Assembly (NCBI RefSeq): GCF_037404875.1
Contig: NZ_JBBELO010000026.1
Location: forward strand, 17,224-81,223
Source of the DNA: Orlajensenia sp037404875
GTDB lineage: Bacteria; Actinomycetota; Actinomycetes; Actinomycetales; Microbacteriaceae
Direction: 5' to 3'
DNA length: 64,000 nucleotides
Below the pieces are notes generated by a model. It worked only from the letters and a program-made list of their open reading frames with translations, did not search any database and was not told the origin of the DNA. Position 1 is the first letter of the stretch; each line of letters starts with the position of its first letter. This document shows, one piece after another, positions 1 to 8,241 of this stretch. The position numbers were made by a program, and so were the translations under genes.

Positions 1-793
1 AGGCGGGGGCGAGGGCGATCAGCAGCGTCGCCGTCCAGTGGCACAGGAACGCGATGAGCGTGCAGGCGTGGAAGATCTCGTGGAAGCCGAATCGGCCGGG
101 CCAGGGGTTCGGTCGCTTGAGCGCATAGACGACCGCGCCGCCGGTGTAGAGCACTCCGCCGACGATGACGAGCACCATCATTGCGGCGTTGGCGTTCAGC
201 AGGTCGCCGAGGTACATGACCGCCGCCCAGCCGAGGGCGATGTAGATGGGCACGTACAGCCAGCGCGGCGCGTTGATCCAGAAGACGCGGAATCCGATGC
301 CGATGATCGCCCCCGCCCACACGAGAACGAGCAGCAGCGTGCCCTTCTGAGGCGGCAGGGCCAGGATCGCCAGCGGGGTGTAGGTGCCCGCGATGAGCAG
401 GAAGATGTTGGCGTGGTCGATGCGCTTCAGCACGACCTTCGTGCGCGGCTTCCAGTCGAAGCGGTGGTAGAGGGCCGAGTTGCCGAACAGCAGCAGAGAC
501 GTGGCCATGAACACGGCCGATGCCCACTTGGCGGCCGTACCGTCGGCGAGGCAGATGAGCACGATTCCCGCGGCGAGGGCGAGGGGGAAGGTGGCCGCGT
601 GGATCCAGCCGCGCCAGGTCGGCTTGATGTCGTTCGGATGGGCGGGGGAGGCGTCGACGAGGGGGATGTTGGGCAGCTCGGGTCCGCGGGTGTCGTCGGC
701 CGCCACGGCGGCATCCGACGCGGTGAGGTTGCCGATCGGTTCGTGCAGTTGCTCGCGCACGTCCTCCGATTCGCGGCTCTCCGGGGCGTTCAT
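1..793 (-). CDS. Hemolysin III / PAQR-family membrane protein (TrhA-like), 3' end cut by window
   Basis: Integral membrane protein of the hemolysin III (PAQR-like) superfamily. It reads leftwards off the window edge: 264 codons are visible and the C-terminus is missing. An acidic N-terminal tail of about 60 residues precedes the helices. Family residues are visible at SALYH (106-110), DHANI (126-130) and FHEIFH (237-242), which form the predicted metal site. The ATG at 793 is chosen because TAGAGT (800-805) lies 6 nt upstream, as in a leaderless mRNA. The cellular role of the family is poorly defined and haemolysis should not be assumed. The homologue Rv1085c sits beside the Z-isoprenyl synthase Rv1086 in M. 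tuberculosis; here three genes have come between the two. Confidence 0.9.
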   Translation of the reverse strand, partial: MNAPESRESEDVREQLHEPIGNLTASDAAVAADDTRGPELPNIPLVDASPAHPNDIKPTWRGWIHAATFPLALAAGIVLICLADGTAAKWASAVFMATSLLLFGNSALYHRFDWKPRTKVVLKRIDHANIFLLIAGTYTPLAILALPPQKGTLLLVLVWAGAIIGIGFRVFWINAPRWLYVPIYIALGWAAVMYLGDLLNANAAMMVLVIVGGVLYTGGAVVYALKRPNPWPGRFGFHEIFHACTLIAFLCHWTATLLIALAPA

Positions 794-828
794 GCCGACA
801 CTCTACGGCAGCACGCGGTGGCTTCCTC

Positions 829-1272
829 TCAGCCTTCGAGGCAGATGTTCCGGTAGCGCAGCGAGGCCGACCTGATCCACTCGTCGGCGTCGCTGAGGCG
901 CTCGCGCAGGCGGTCGGACTGCGCATCGGCTGCCGTATCGGCTCCGACCGCCGCAGTGAGGTCGAGCAGGTCGGTGGCGGAGTCGTGCAGCGCGGCGTAG
1001 CCGCCGGCGAGATCGGTGGCCGCCCGGCGCAGCGCCGTGCTCCGGATGCCGCCCGCGGCTGCCGCGAGCGCGCTCATGTCGGGCTCCATCGCGGAGAGGG
1101 CGATGCGCGCGTCATCGGGACCGGAGATGCGCTCGAGGGTGGCGCTGATGGCCTGAACGGCCTCATCGACCAGTGCGCACTCCGCATCGGAGGCGCCGCG
1201 ATCCGCCCCGCAGCCGCACAGGCCGAGCACGAGTGCTCCTGCGAGAATCGGCTTGCTCGACACGGGCGGCAT
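829..1272 (-). CDS. Small putative lipoprotein, function unknown
   Basis: A 147-residue exported protein. A short hydrophobic signal (about residues 8-20) ends in LCGC, so Cys21 is the likely lipidated residue; a Cys at -2 is unusual for a lipobox. The mature part is Ala/Asp-rich, predicted helical, and has one further Cys near the C-terminus (NICLEG). I recognise no domain. It lies 35 nt upstream of the hemolysin III gene on the same strand, although that gene seems to have its own promoter. The start region faces the ygiC-like gene divergently. Confidence 0.75.
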   Translation of the reverse strand: MPPVSSKPILAGALVLGLCGCGADRGASDAECALVDEAVQAISATLERISGPDDARIALSAMEPDMSALAAAAGGIRSTALRRAATDLAGGYAALHDSATDLLDLTAAVGADTAADAQSDRLRERLSDADEWIRSASLRYRNICLEG

Positions 1273-1327
1273 CCTTTGTGCGATCGTGGCGGGAGATCAG
1301 CTCCATCAAAACACGAGGGGGGCCCGC

Positions 1328-2530
1328 TTGCTCCGAATACCCAGCACGCCCCGCCCGGACTGGCGGCGGCGCTGCGACGCGGTCGGATTCACTTTCTACG
1401 ACCTGGAATCCGAGGGCGGGCGCCCCTACTGGAACGAGAGCGCCGCGTACAGCTTCACCCGGGCCGAGATCGAGACCCTCGAAAGGGCCACGAAGGAGCT
1501 GTTCGACCGGTGCATGGACGCCGTCGAGCACGTCGTGCGCTCCGACCGGCTGGCGGAATTCGGGGTGCCGCTGCTGTTGCGTGAGCGGGTGAAGCACTCG
1601 TGGGACGACGACGATCCCACCGTCTACGGGCGGTTCGACCTCGCCTACGACCCTGCCGAGGGCACCGTGCAGATGCTCGAGTTCAACGCAGACACCCCCA
1701 CCTCGCTCGTGGAGTCGGCCGCGGCGCAGTGGCAATGGCTGATCGACGTGCACGGGGAGCAGGCCGACCAGTTCAACAGCATCCACGAGGCCCTCGTCGA
1801 GCAGTGGCAGCACATTCGCGTCACGCGCTGGAACCTGCCCGAGGGTTCGACCCTGCACCTGGCCTCCCTGCACGACTCGGGCGATGGCGTTCTGATCGTC
1901 GAGGATGCGGACACGGTCGCCTACATGGCGGAGACCGCGAAGCAGGCCGGCTTCACGCCCCGGCTCATCTTCATGGAGGACATCGAGTACGACCTCGAGC
2001 GCAACCAGTTCGTCGACGCTGACGGAGCCGACATCACCCACATCTTCAAGCTCTATCCGTGGGAGTGGATGCGGCAGGAGCAGTTCGCCGGGTTCCTCGA
2101 GGCCTCGAGGTGGCGCACCCAGTGGGTCGAGCCGCTGTGGAAGATGCTGCTGTCGAACAAGCAGCTGCTCGTGGTCCTGTGGGAGCTCTTCCCCGGGCAT
2201 CCGAACCTCCTGCCCGCCTACGCCTCGCCGGAGGAGCTCTGGGGGGTTCCCTACGTCTCCAAGCCCCGGCTCGGGCGCGAGGGCGCCAACGTCACGATGT
2301 TCGGAGCCGACGGAGCGGTCGTCGCCTCCCAGCCGGGAGAGTACGGCGAGGAGGGGTTCGTGTTCCAGAAACGCGCCGGCCTCACCCCGATCTCAGGCAA
2401 GACTGCCATCATCGGGAGCTGGGTCGTCGGCGAAGACCCGGTCGGCATCGACATCCGCGAGACCTCCGGTCCGATCACCGGAGACCTCGCCGAGTTCGTG
2501 CCGCACTTCATCGAGCAGGAGGAACCGTGA
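1328..2530 (+). CDS. YgiC-like glutathionylspermidine synthase family protein
   Basis: About 400 residues, of the family named for the glutathionylspermidine synthase C-terminal (ATP-grasp-like) domain; E. coli YgiC and YjfC are members. Conserved stretches include EFNADTPTSLVESA (near residue 100), ELFPGHPNLLPA and the GREGANV nucleotide-binding-like segment towards the C-terminus. A TTG at 1328 is preferred over the upstream ATG at 1253: a purine-rich run (1312-1320) precedes it, the family begins near this point (IPSTPRPDW), and the extra N-terminus would overlap the divergent lipoprotein gene. Stop and next start overlap as GTGA, so it forms an operon with the YgiB-like lipoprotein. The substrate is unknown; a glutathionylspermidine product is unlikely in an actinomycete. 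Confidence 0.85.
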   Translation: MLRIPSTPRPDWRRRCDAVGFTFYDLESEGGRPYWNESAAYSFTRAEIETLERATKELFDRCMDAVEHVVRSDRLAEFGVPLLLRERVKHSWDDDDPTVYGRFDLAYDPAEGTVQMLEFNADTPTSLVESAAAQWQWLIDVHGEQADQFNSIHEALVEQWQHIRVTRWNLPEGSTLHLASLHDSGDGVLIVEDADTVAYMAETAKQAGFTPRLIFMEDIEYDLERNQFVDADGADITHIFKLYPWEWMRQEQFAGFLEASRWRTQWVEPLWKMLLSNKQLLVVLWELFPGHPNLLPAYASPEELWGVPYVSKPRLGREGANVTMFGADGAVVASQPGEYGEEGFVFQKRAGLTPISGKTAIIGSWVVGEDPVGIDIRETSGPITGDLAEFVPHFIEQEEP

Positions 2531-3123
2531 GCAGGGAACCCACGCGGCGGGGCAGCCTCACCCTGACCGGCGTCGCCGCGTCTCGCACGACTCGCGCGGC
2601 CGCGATGGTCGGCGTCGCGGGAGCGTTGTTCGCGCTCGCCGGATGCTCCTCGCTTCCGAAGGACGGCACGGTGGTCACCGGCGCGGACGGCGAGAAGTAC
2701 GTGGTTCCCGATGACACTGAGCGTCCGGTGTACGCCTCCAAGGAGGAATGCCTGGCCGATGTCGCCGAACAGCTCGAGAAGCTGCGGCAGGACGGCAAGA
2801 GCGTCGACCAGACCCCTGAGCAGCTCTGCGAGTCCTCGGACCGCTACCAGGGCCACTACGGTGCCGGCCTTTGGCTGGGCCCGTTGCTGTTCGCCGGCTC
2901 CCGCTGGAACAGCTCGCGGGTCTCATCGTGGGCGCCCGTGCAGGCGGGCGGTTTCGCGGCGCCCGGCTCGGCCCCGTCCGATGTGGCAGAGAAGGCGCCG
3001 GCCTCGGCGAAGGTGGGATCCCGCGCCCCTCTCACGGGCGGCTTCGGCTCGTCGGGCAAGTCTTCGGGATTCGGCCACTCCGTCAAGTCGGGCAGCGGCG
3101 GGTTCGGTTCCTTCGGCGGCTGA
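2527..3123 (+). CDS. YgiB/DUF1190-like lipoprotein
   Basis: A 198-residue protein starting with GTG at 2527, overlapping the stop of the ygiC-like gene by 4 bases. A hydrophobic segment ends in LAGC, so Cys40 is the predicted lipid anchor. The middle has a Cys-containing motif (YASKEECLADV, then EQLCESS), and the C-terminal third is low-complexity Gly/Ser/Phe (repeats of SGFG and GGFG). This layout, a Cys-pair domain followed by a GS-rich tail next to a YgiC-like enzyme, matches DUF1190 (E. coli YgiB). Function is unknown; the pairing suggests an envelope target for the YgiC-like enzyme. Confidence 0.75.
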   Translation: MSREPTRRGSLTLTGVAASRTTRAAAMVGVAGALFALAGCSSLPKDGTVVTGADGEKYVVPDDTERPVYASKEECLADVAEQLEKLRQDGKSVDQTPEQLCESSDRYQGHYGAGLWLGPLLFAGSRWNSSRVSSWAPVQAGGFAAPGSAPSDVAEKAPASAKVGSRAPLTGGFGSSGKSSGFGHSVKSGSGGFGSFGG

Positions 3124-3154
3124 GCACCCGGGAAGCGCATCTCGCGCCGTGCAC

Positions 3155-3160
3155 TACCGT
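3155..3160 (+). promoter_or_regulatory. -10 element of isoprenyl synthase gene (leaderless)
   Basis: TACCGT ends 6 nt before the GTG at 3167. Transcription would begin at or next to the start codon, and no ribosome-binding site is visible. Confidence 0.5.
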
Positions 3161-3166
3161 TGTCAC

Positions 3167-3952
3167 GTGCAGAAGAGGCGGGAACCACTCGGGCGTGGCA
3201 TCCTCTATGGCCTCTACGAACGCCGCCTGCGTCGCACCCTCGACACGGAGGCGCTGCCGCACCACGTCGCCATGATCATCGACGGCAATCGTCGCTGGGC
3301 CAAGCAGCTCGGCTTCTCGAGTGCCTCGCACGGGCATCGAGCCGGCGCCGCGAAGATGCGCGAGTTCCTGGAATGGTGCGACGACCTCGGCATCTCGGTC
3401 GTGACCCTGTACCTGCTCTCCTCCGACAACCTCAGCAATCGTTCGCCCGACGAACTCGGCGACCTCATCGAGATCATCGCGGAGCTGGCCGACGACCTCT
3501 CGCGTTATCGCGATTGGCGCGTCAAGCACGTCGGCTCGACCGCGGGCCTGCCGCAGCCGCTCGTGGCCGCGCTCGAGAGCGCGGAGGAGCAGTCCATGGG
3601 CAAGGAGGGCATGCACGTCAACCTCGCCGTCGGCTACGGAGGCCGCACCGAGATCACGGATGCGATGCGCAGCATCGTGGCCGACCACCACGCCGAAGGC
3701 CGCAGCCTCGAGGACCTCGCGGAGCGGCTGACCCCCGAGCTTATCGGCGAGCACCTCTACACGGGAGGGCAGCCCGATCCCGACCTGGTCATCCGCACGT
3801 CGGGGGAGCAGCGCTTGAGCGACTTCATGCTGTGGCAGTCGGCGCACAGCGAGTTCTACTTCGTCGAGGCTCTCGGGCCCGACCTGCGCGAAGTGGACTT
3901 CCTGCGGGCCCTGCGCGACTATGCGAGACGGCATCGGCGGTTCGGCGGTTGA
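3167..3952 (+). CDS. cis-isoprenyl diphosphate synthase (short-chain Z type, Rv1086-like)
   Basis: A 261-residue UPP-synthase-family prenyltransferase that condenses isopentenyl diphosphate in cis onto an allylic primer. The catalytic Asp sits in IIDGNRRWA (D39) and the diphosphate-binding motif RTSGEQRLS is present near the C-terminus, followed by FLRALRDYARR. The wording of the motifs (YLLSSDNL, GQPDPDLVIRTSGEQRLS, LLWQSA-like) is closer to M. tuberculosis Rv1086, which makes Z,E-farnesyl diphosphate, than to the long-chain UppS; so the product may be a short precursor of decaprenyl phosphate. A GTG at 3149 is also in frame but lies upstream of the apparent transcription start. Confidence 0.9.
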   Translation: MQKRREPLGRGILYGLYERRLRRTLDTEALPHHVAMIIDGNRRWAKQLGFSSASHGHRAGAAKMREFLEWCDDLGISVVTLYLLSSDNLSNRSPDELGDLIEIIAELADDLSRYRDWRVKHVGSTAGLPQPLVAALESAEEQSMGKEGMHVNLAVGYGGRTEITDAMRSIVADHHAEGRSLEDLAERLTPELIGEHLYTGGQPDPDLVIRTSGEQRLSDFMLWQSAHSEFYFVEALGPDLREVDFLRALRDYARRHRRFGG

Positions 3953-4019
3953 TGCGCAATCCATACGGCGGCGAGACCCCACACGGCGTCGGCCCCTTAC
4001 AACGACGAGGAAGGACCCG

Positions 4020-5141
4020 ATGAGCGCGCTCGAGGACTACGCGGCAGGATTCCTGGAGGAACCCGGCTACCTGAACTACGGCCGCGTCGGACCGCTGTCT
4101 GGTGCCGTGGTCGCCGAGGCGCAGGGGTGGCACGAGATGCTCGCGAAGGCGCGATTCGGCTCGCTCGACGCCCTCGAGCAGCAGGAGGAGCGGCTGCACG
4201 AGGCCGTCGCCGTGGCGACGGGCTTCCCCGTCGACCAGGTCGTCACCCAGCCCAACACCTCGATGGGCATCACCCACGCCATGTTCGGGGTGACCGGCGA
4301 GGTGCTGCTCTCGGGCGGGGAGTTCCCGACGCTTCCGATCTCGGCTGTGCGCGCCGCCGAGGCGCTGCACGTCGTGCGGCCGGTCTGGCTGGAGACCGAG
4401 CTCGGGCGCGTCACCCCGGGGCAGGTCAAGCAGCAGCTGACGGATGCCACGGCCGCCGTGGCGGTCACGCTCGTGGACTCGCGCACCGGCTACGTCACCG
4501 ATCTCGACGGCATCCGCCAGGTGATCGGCGACCGGCTGCTGATCGTGGACGCTATCCAGGGCTTCGGCATCGTCGACGCCCCCTACGAGGTGGCCGACGT
4601 CGTCGTCTCCGGCGGCCAGAAGTGGTGCCGCGCCGGATGGGGCACCGGGTTCATGGCCCTGAGCGCCCGCGCCCTCGATGGGCTGACGCCCGTGATCTCG
4701 GGATACACCGGCACGGAGGAGCCCGAGGCGTGGGACGAGGTGCCTCCGCCGGCGACCGGCGCCCGCGCGTTCCGCGTGACGAACCCCGACCGCATCGCGC
4801 AGGCGCGATTCGCCGCGGCACTGGAGGAGATGAACGCCGTGGGCGTGGCCGTGCTCGAGGATGCGGTGCGCACGAACGTCAGCCGGATCATCGAGCTCGC
4901 CGACGAGTTCGCCATCCCGGTCGCCTCCTCCCGCGACGAGCGTGAGCGTGCGGGGCTCATCGTGCTCGAGCCGCCGGCCGACCAGCTGACACTTCTCACC
5001 GCATCCCTGTTCAACCACGGCATCACGGCGACGCACCGATTGGGAACCGTGCGCCTGAGCGTGCACGCCGCGCTCTCCGACGACACCGTCGAGATGCTGC
5101 GCGGTGCATTCGTCTCCTACGGCACGGCGGCGGTGTACTGA
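4020..5141 (+). CDS. Class V aminotransferase-fold protein
   Basis: A 373-residue PLP-dependent fold-type I protein of aminotransferase class V (related to alanine-glyoxylate and serine-pyruvate aminotransferases and to IscS-like enzymes). The Schiff-base lysine is K201 in VVSGGQKWCRAGWG, preceded by the VDAIQGFG aspartate that holds the pyridine nitrogen. The C-terminal domain ends LGTVRLSVHAALSDDTVEML, which is typical of the fold. The start is fixed by the purine-rich AGGAAGG about 7 nt upstream of ATG 4020. Substrate cannot be told from sequence. Confidence 0.85.
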   Translation: MSALEDYAAGFLEEPGYLNYGRVGPLSGAVVAEAQGWHEMLAKARFGSLDALEQQEERLHEAVAVATGFPVDQVVTQPNTSMGITHAMFGVTGEVLLSGGEFPTLPISAVRAAEALHVVRPVWLETELGRVTPGQVKQQLTDATAAVAVTLVDSRTGYVTDLDGIRQVIGDRLLIVDAIQGFGIVDAPYEVADVVVSGGQKWCRAGWGTGFMALSARALDGLTPVISGYTGTEEPEAWDEVPPPATGARAFRVTNPDRIAQARFAAALEEMNAVGVAVLEDAVRTNVSRIIELADEFAIPVASSRDERERAGLIVLEPPADQLTLLTASLFNHGITATHRLGTVRLSVHAALSDDTVEMLRGAFVSYGTAAVY

Positions 5142-5147
5142 GCGATT

Positions 5148-5270
5148 GTGAACGGGTGAAATCCGCCGCGTGTCGTTCACCCCGATGTCGCCGGGCAGAC
5201 GTAGGTTCGCCTCATCAGGTAAGGCGCCTGATCGGGTCGGCCACCTAGACGGCTCGATATCACCGCCACG
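5148..5270 (+). ncRNA. Possible structured 5' leader of phoH
   Basis: The 173-bp gap before phoH holds several inverted repeats. GTGAACG (5148-5154) can pair with CGTTCAC (5174-5180). The overlapping GGGTGAA (5154-5160) can instead pair with TTCACCC (5176-5182), so the two stems exclude each other. Then ATCAGG (5214-5219) pairs with CCTGAT (5227-5232) around a 7-nt loop, and a further GCC/GGC stem follows before 5265. A TAGGTT at 5202-5207 could be a -10 element, in which case only the later stems are transcribed. I know of no named RNA family that fits. Confidence 0.35.
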
Positions 5271-5314
5271 TGGCCGCCTCGAACGTTCCGAGTGAACTCG
5301 GGGTGGGAGCGGTT

Positions 5315-6658
5315 GTGACCAACGTAGGAACCCAAGGGCAGTCCACACGTTCGGCAGCGGTGCAGACGGCGGAGCGCACGTACGTGCTCGACACGTCCGT
5401 GCTCCTCAGTGATCCGGGCGCGCTGTTCCGGTTCGCCGAACATGCGGTGGTTCTGCCCGTCGTCGTGGTCGCCGAGCTCGAAGCCAAGCGCCACGACCCC
5501 GAGATCGGCTTCTTCGCGCGGAAGGCGCTGCGCACGCTCGACGACCTGCGCATCCAGCACGAGCGCCTCGACTTCCCGATCCCGGTCGGCGATGGCGGCT
5601 CTCTGCGCGTGGAGCTGAACCACTCCGACATGACCGTGCTGCCCAGCGGGCTGCAGCTGAAGGACAACGACTCGCGCATCCTCGCCGTCGCCCTGAACCT
5701 CGCCAACGACGGTCTCGACGTGACGGTGGTCTCCAAAGACCTGCCGCTGCGCGTCAAGGCCGCCTCCATCGGGCTCGCGGCGGAGGAGTACCGGGCCGAG
5801 CTCGCGCACGACTCCGGCTGGACCGGCATGCAGGAGCTCACCCTCGGATCACGCGAGATCGACGACCTCTACGAGCAGGAGTTCATCGAGTCGCGCATGG
5901 TCGCCGACCTGCCCCTCAACACCGGCCTCGTCATCCACTCCGACCGCGGCAGCGCGCTGGCGCGCATCAGCCGGCCCGGGGAGATGCGGCTCGTGCGCGG
6001 GGATCGCGACGTGTTCGGCCTGCACGGCCGTTCGGCCGAGCAGCGGCTGGCCATCGACATGCTGCTGGATCCCGAGATCGGCATCCTCTCGCTCGGCGGT
6101 CGCGCCGGAACGGGCAAGTCGGCCCTCGCGCTGTGCGCCGGCCTCGAGGCCGTGCTCGAGCGGCAGCAGCACAAGAAGATCATGGTCTTCCGCCCGCTCT
6201 ACGCGGTCGGCGGCCAGGAGCTCGGCTACCTGCCCGGTGACCAGGGCGAGAAGATGAACCCCTGGGGACAGGCGGTCTTCGACACCCTCGGATCGGTCGT
6301 GAGCGACAACGTGCTCGAAGAGGTCGTCGCACGCGGCATCCTCGAGGTGCTTCCCCTCACGCACATCCGCGGCCGGAGCCTGCACGACGCGTTCGTGATC
6401 GTGGACGAGGCCCAGTCGCTCGAGCGCAACGTGCTGCTCACGGTGCTCAGCCGCATCGGCCAGAACTCGCGGGTCGTGCTCACCCACGACGTCGCCCAGC
6501 GCGACAACCTGCGGGTCGGGCGGCACGACGGCATCGCCTCGGTCATCGAGACGCTGAAGGGCCACGCGCTGTTCGGACACGTCACCCTCACCCGCTCGGA
6601 GCGCTCGGCGATCGCGGCGCTCGTGAGCGACCTGCTCGACGGCAACGAACCCGCCTGA
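5315..6658 (+). CDS. phoH2: PIN-PhoH ATPase/ribonuclease (PhoH2 type)
   Basis: 447 residues. The N-terminal PIN domain (about 20-160) begins with YVLDTSVLLSDP, whose Asp is the first metal ligand. The C-terminal PhoH ATPase has a Walker A GRAGTGKS (262-269, K268) and a Walker B IVDEAQSL about residue 363. Mycobacterial PhoH2 proteins of this architecture are sequence-specific RNA helicase/ribonucleases, often linked to toxin-antitoxin biology. Start: GTG at 5315 with the purine run GGGTGGGAG upstream; an in-frame ATG at 5270 falls within the structured leader. No antitoxin-like small ORF precedes it. Confidence 0.93.
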   Translation: MTNVGTQGQSTRSAAVQTAERTYVLDTSVLLSDPGALFRFAEHAVVLPVVVVAELEAKRHDPEIGFFARKALRTLDDLRIQHERLDFPIPVGDGGSLRVELNHSDMTVLPSGLQLKDNDSRILAVALNLANDGLDVTVVSKDLPLRVKAASIGLAAEEYRAELAHDSGWTGMQELTLGSREIDDLYEQEFIESRMVADLPLNTGLVIHSDRGSALARISRPGEMRLVRGDRDVFGLHGRSAEQRLAIDMLLDPEIGILSLGGRAGTGKSALALCAGLEAVLERQQHKKIMVFRPLYAVGGQELGYLPGDQGEKMNPWGQAVFDTLGSVVSDNVLEEVVARGILEVLPLTHIRGRSLHDAFVIVDEAQSLERNVLLTVLSRIGQNSRVVLTHDVAQRDNLRVGRHDGIASVIETLKGHALFGHVTLTRSERSAIAALVSDLLDGNEPA

Positions 6659-6670
6659 CCCGGACCCCTC

Positions 6671-6772
6671 CCGAAAAGCGAGGACATTCCGAGAAGCGAG
6701 GCGATTTCGCGCGACGCGCCGCCCGGATCCGCGTCCGGGCGGCGGGTCGGCGAAGATCGCCTCGCTTTTCGG
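6671..6772. terminator. Nested palindrome between convergent phoH and fumC (bidirectional terminator and repeat)
   Basis: The outer arms CCGAAAAGCGAGG (6671-6683) and CCTCGCTTTTCGG (6760-6772) are perfect 13-bp reverse complements. A second GAGAAGCGAGGCGATTTCGC-like segment pairs imperfectly with the inner part of the right arm. The core has CGCCGCCCGGA (6717-6727) and TCCGGGCGGCG (6734-6744), a perfect 11-bp stem around TCCGCG. It lies exactly between the two converging stop codons. The left half recurs at the end of this window (63951 onwards). Confidence 0.7.
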
Positions 6773-6791
6773 AGGCCCTGCTCGGCGCGGC

Positions 6792-8204
6792 CTACTTCGC
6801 GACGGGCGGGCGCGTCATCGAGAGCACGTCGAGCGCGGCATCGAGCTGCTCGAGCGTGAGCTCGCCGCGCTCGACGTAGCCGAGGTCGAGAACGGCCTCG
6901 CGCACCGTGATGCCCTTGGCCACCGAGTGCTTGGCGATCTTGGCGGCCGCCTCGTAGCCGATGATCTTGTTGAGCGGTGTCACGATCGAGGGCGACATGC
7001 CAGCGAGGGCGGCGGCGCGCTCCACGTTGGCCTCGAGCCCGTCGACGGTCTTGTCGGCCAGGGCCCGGCTCGCATTGGCGAGCAGGCGGATCGACTCGAG
7101 CAGCGCCGTTCCCATCACCGGAATCTGCACGTTGAGCTCGAACGCGCCCGATGCGCCGCTCCAGGCGATCGTGGCGTCGTTGCCGATCACCCGTGCCGCG
7201 ACCATGAGCACGGCCTCGGGGATGACGGGGTTCACCTTGCCCGGCATGATGGAGGATCCGGGCTGAAGGTCGGGGATGTGCAGCTCGCCGAGCCCGGTGT
7301 TCGGTCCCGACCCCATCCAGCGGATGTCGTTCGAGATCTTGGTGAGGCTGACGGCGATCGTGCGGAGGGCTCCGGATGCGTCGACGAGGCCGTCGCGGTT
7401 GGCCTGGGCCTCGAAGTGGTCGGCTGCCTCGGTGATGGGCAGCTCGGTCTCCTGCTGGAGCAGTTCGATGACCAACTGGGGGAAGCCGGCCGGAGTGTTG
7501 ATGCCGGTGCCCACGGCGGTGCCGCCGAGCGGCACCTCGGCGACCCGGGGGAGCGCGGTGCGCACGCGCTCGATGCCGAGGCGCACCTGGCGGGCATAGC
7601 CGCCGAATTCCTGTCCGAGCGTCACGGGGGTGGCATCCATCAGGTGGGTACGACCCGACTTGACCACGCCGGCCCAGGCCTGGGCCTTGGCCTCGAGGGC
7701 CACCGCGAGGTGGTCGAGGGCAGGGATGAGGTCGTCGATGAGTGCACTCGTGACGGCGACGTGCACGGAGGTGGGGAAGACGTCGTTCGAGGACTGCGAC
7801 GCGTTCACGTGGTCGTTCGGGTGAACCGGGCGCCCGAGCCGCTCGGTCGCGAGGGTCGCGAGCACCTCGTTCATGTTCATGTTCGACGAGGTGCCCGAGC
7901 CCGTCTGGTAGACGTCGACGGGGAACTCGGCGTCGTAGCGGCCGGTGATCACGTCATCCGCCGCGGCCGCGATGGCCTGGGCGACGTCGGCGTCCAGAAC
8001 GCCGAGGCGCTCGTTCGCGAGGGCGGCCGACTTCTTGATGCGGGCGAGCGCGGCGATCTGCGCCGACTCCAACCCTGATCCCGAGATCGGGAAGTTCTCC
8101 ACCGCCCGCTGCGTCTGGGCGCGGTAGAGGGCGTTCTTGGGAACGCGCACCTCGCCCATGGTGTCGTGCTCGATGCGGTATTCGGACTCGGCCGCGGTGC
8201 TCAC
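6792..8204 (-). CDS. fumC: Class II fumarate hydratase
   Basis: 470 residues; interconverts fumarate and L-malate in the TCA cycle. Iron-independent class II family: TGSGTSSNMNMNEV near residue 105, SGRTHLMDATPVTLGQE near 190 with its catalytic His, and the signature GSSIMPGKVNPV near 325. Full length for the family. The GTG start is preceded by GAAAGG. It is the last gene of a leftward cluster xseA-xseB-DUF4245-carbonic anhydrase-fumC, 37 nt after the carbonic anhydrase gene, and is separated from phoH by a strong palindrome. Confidence 0.97.
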   Translation of the reverse strand: MSTAAESEYRIEHDTMGEVRVPKNALYRAQTQRAVENFPISGSGLESAQIAALARIKKSAALANERLGVLDADVAQAIAAAADDVITGRYDAEFPVDVYQTGSGTSSNMNMNEVLATLATERLGRPVHPNDHVNASQSSNDVFPTSVHVAVTSALIDDLIPALDHLAVALEAKAQAWAGVVKSGRTHLMDATPVTLGQEFGGYARQVRLGIERVRTALPRVAEVPLGGTAVGTGINTPAGFPQLVIELLQQETELPITEAADHFEAQANRDGLVDASGALRTIAVSLTKISNDIRWMGSGPNTGLGELHIPDLQPGSSIMPGKVNPVIPEAVLMVAARVIGNDATIAWSGASGAFELNVQIPVMGTALLESIRLLANASRALADKTVDGLEANVERAAALAGMSPSIVTPLNKIIGYEAAAKIAKHSVAKGITVREAVLDLGYVERGELTLEQLDAALDVLSMTRPPVAK

Positions 8205-8241
8205 GTGGGTGTTGCCTTTCGAGAGAGGGATGACGGTCGCT

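Noticed and set aside
1253..1327. Upstream start of the YgiC-like protein at 1253
   Set aside because: The extra 25 residues overlap the divergent lipoprotein gene, are not family-like, and have no better ribosome-binding site than the TTG at 1328.
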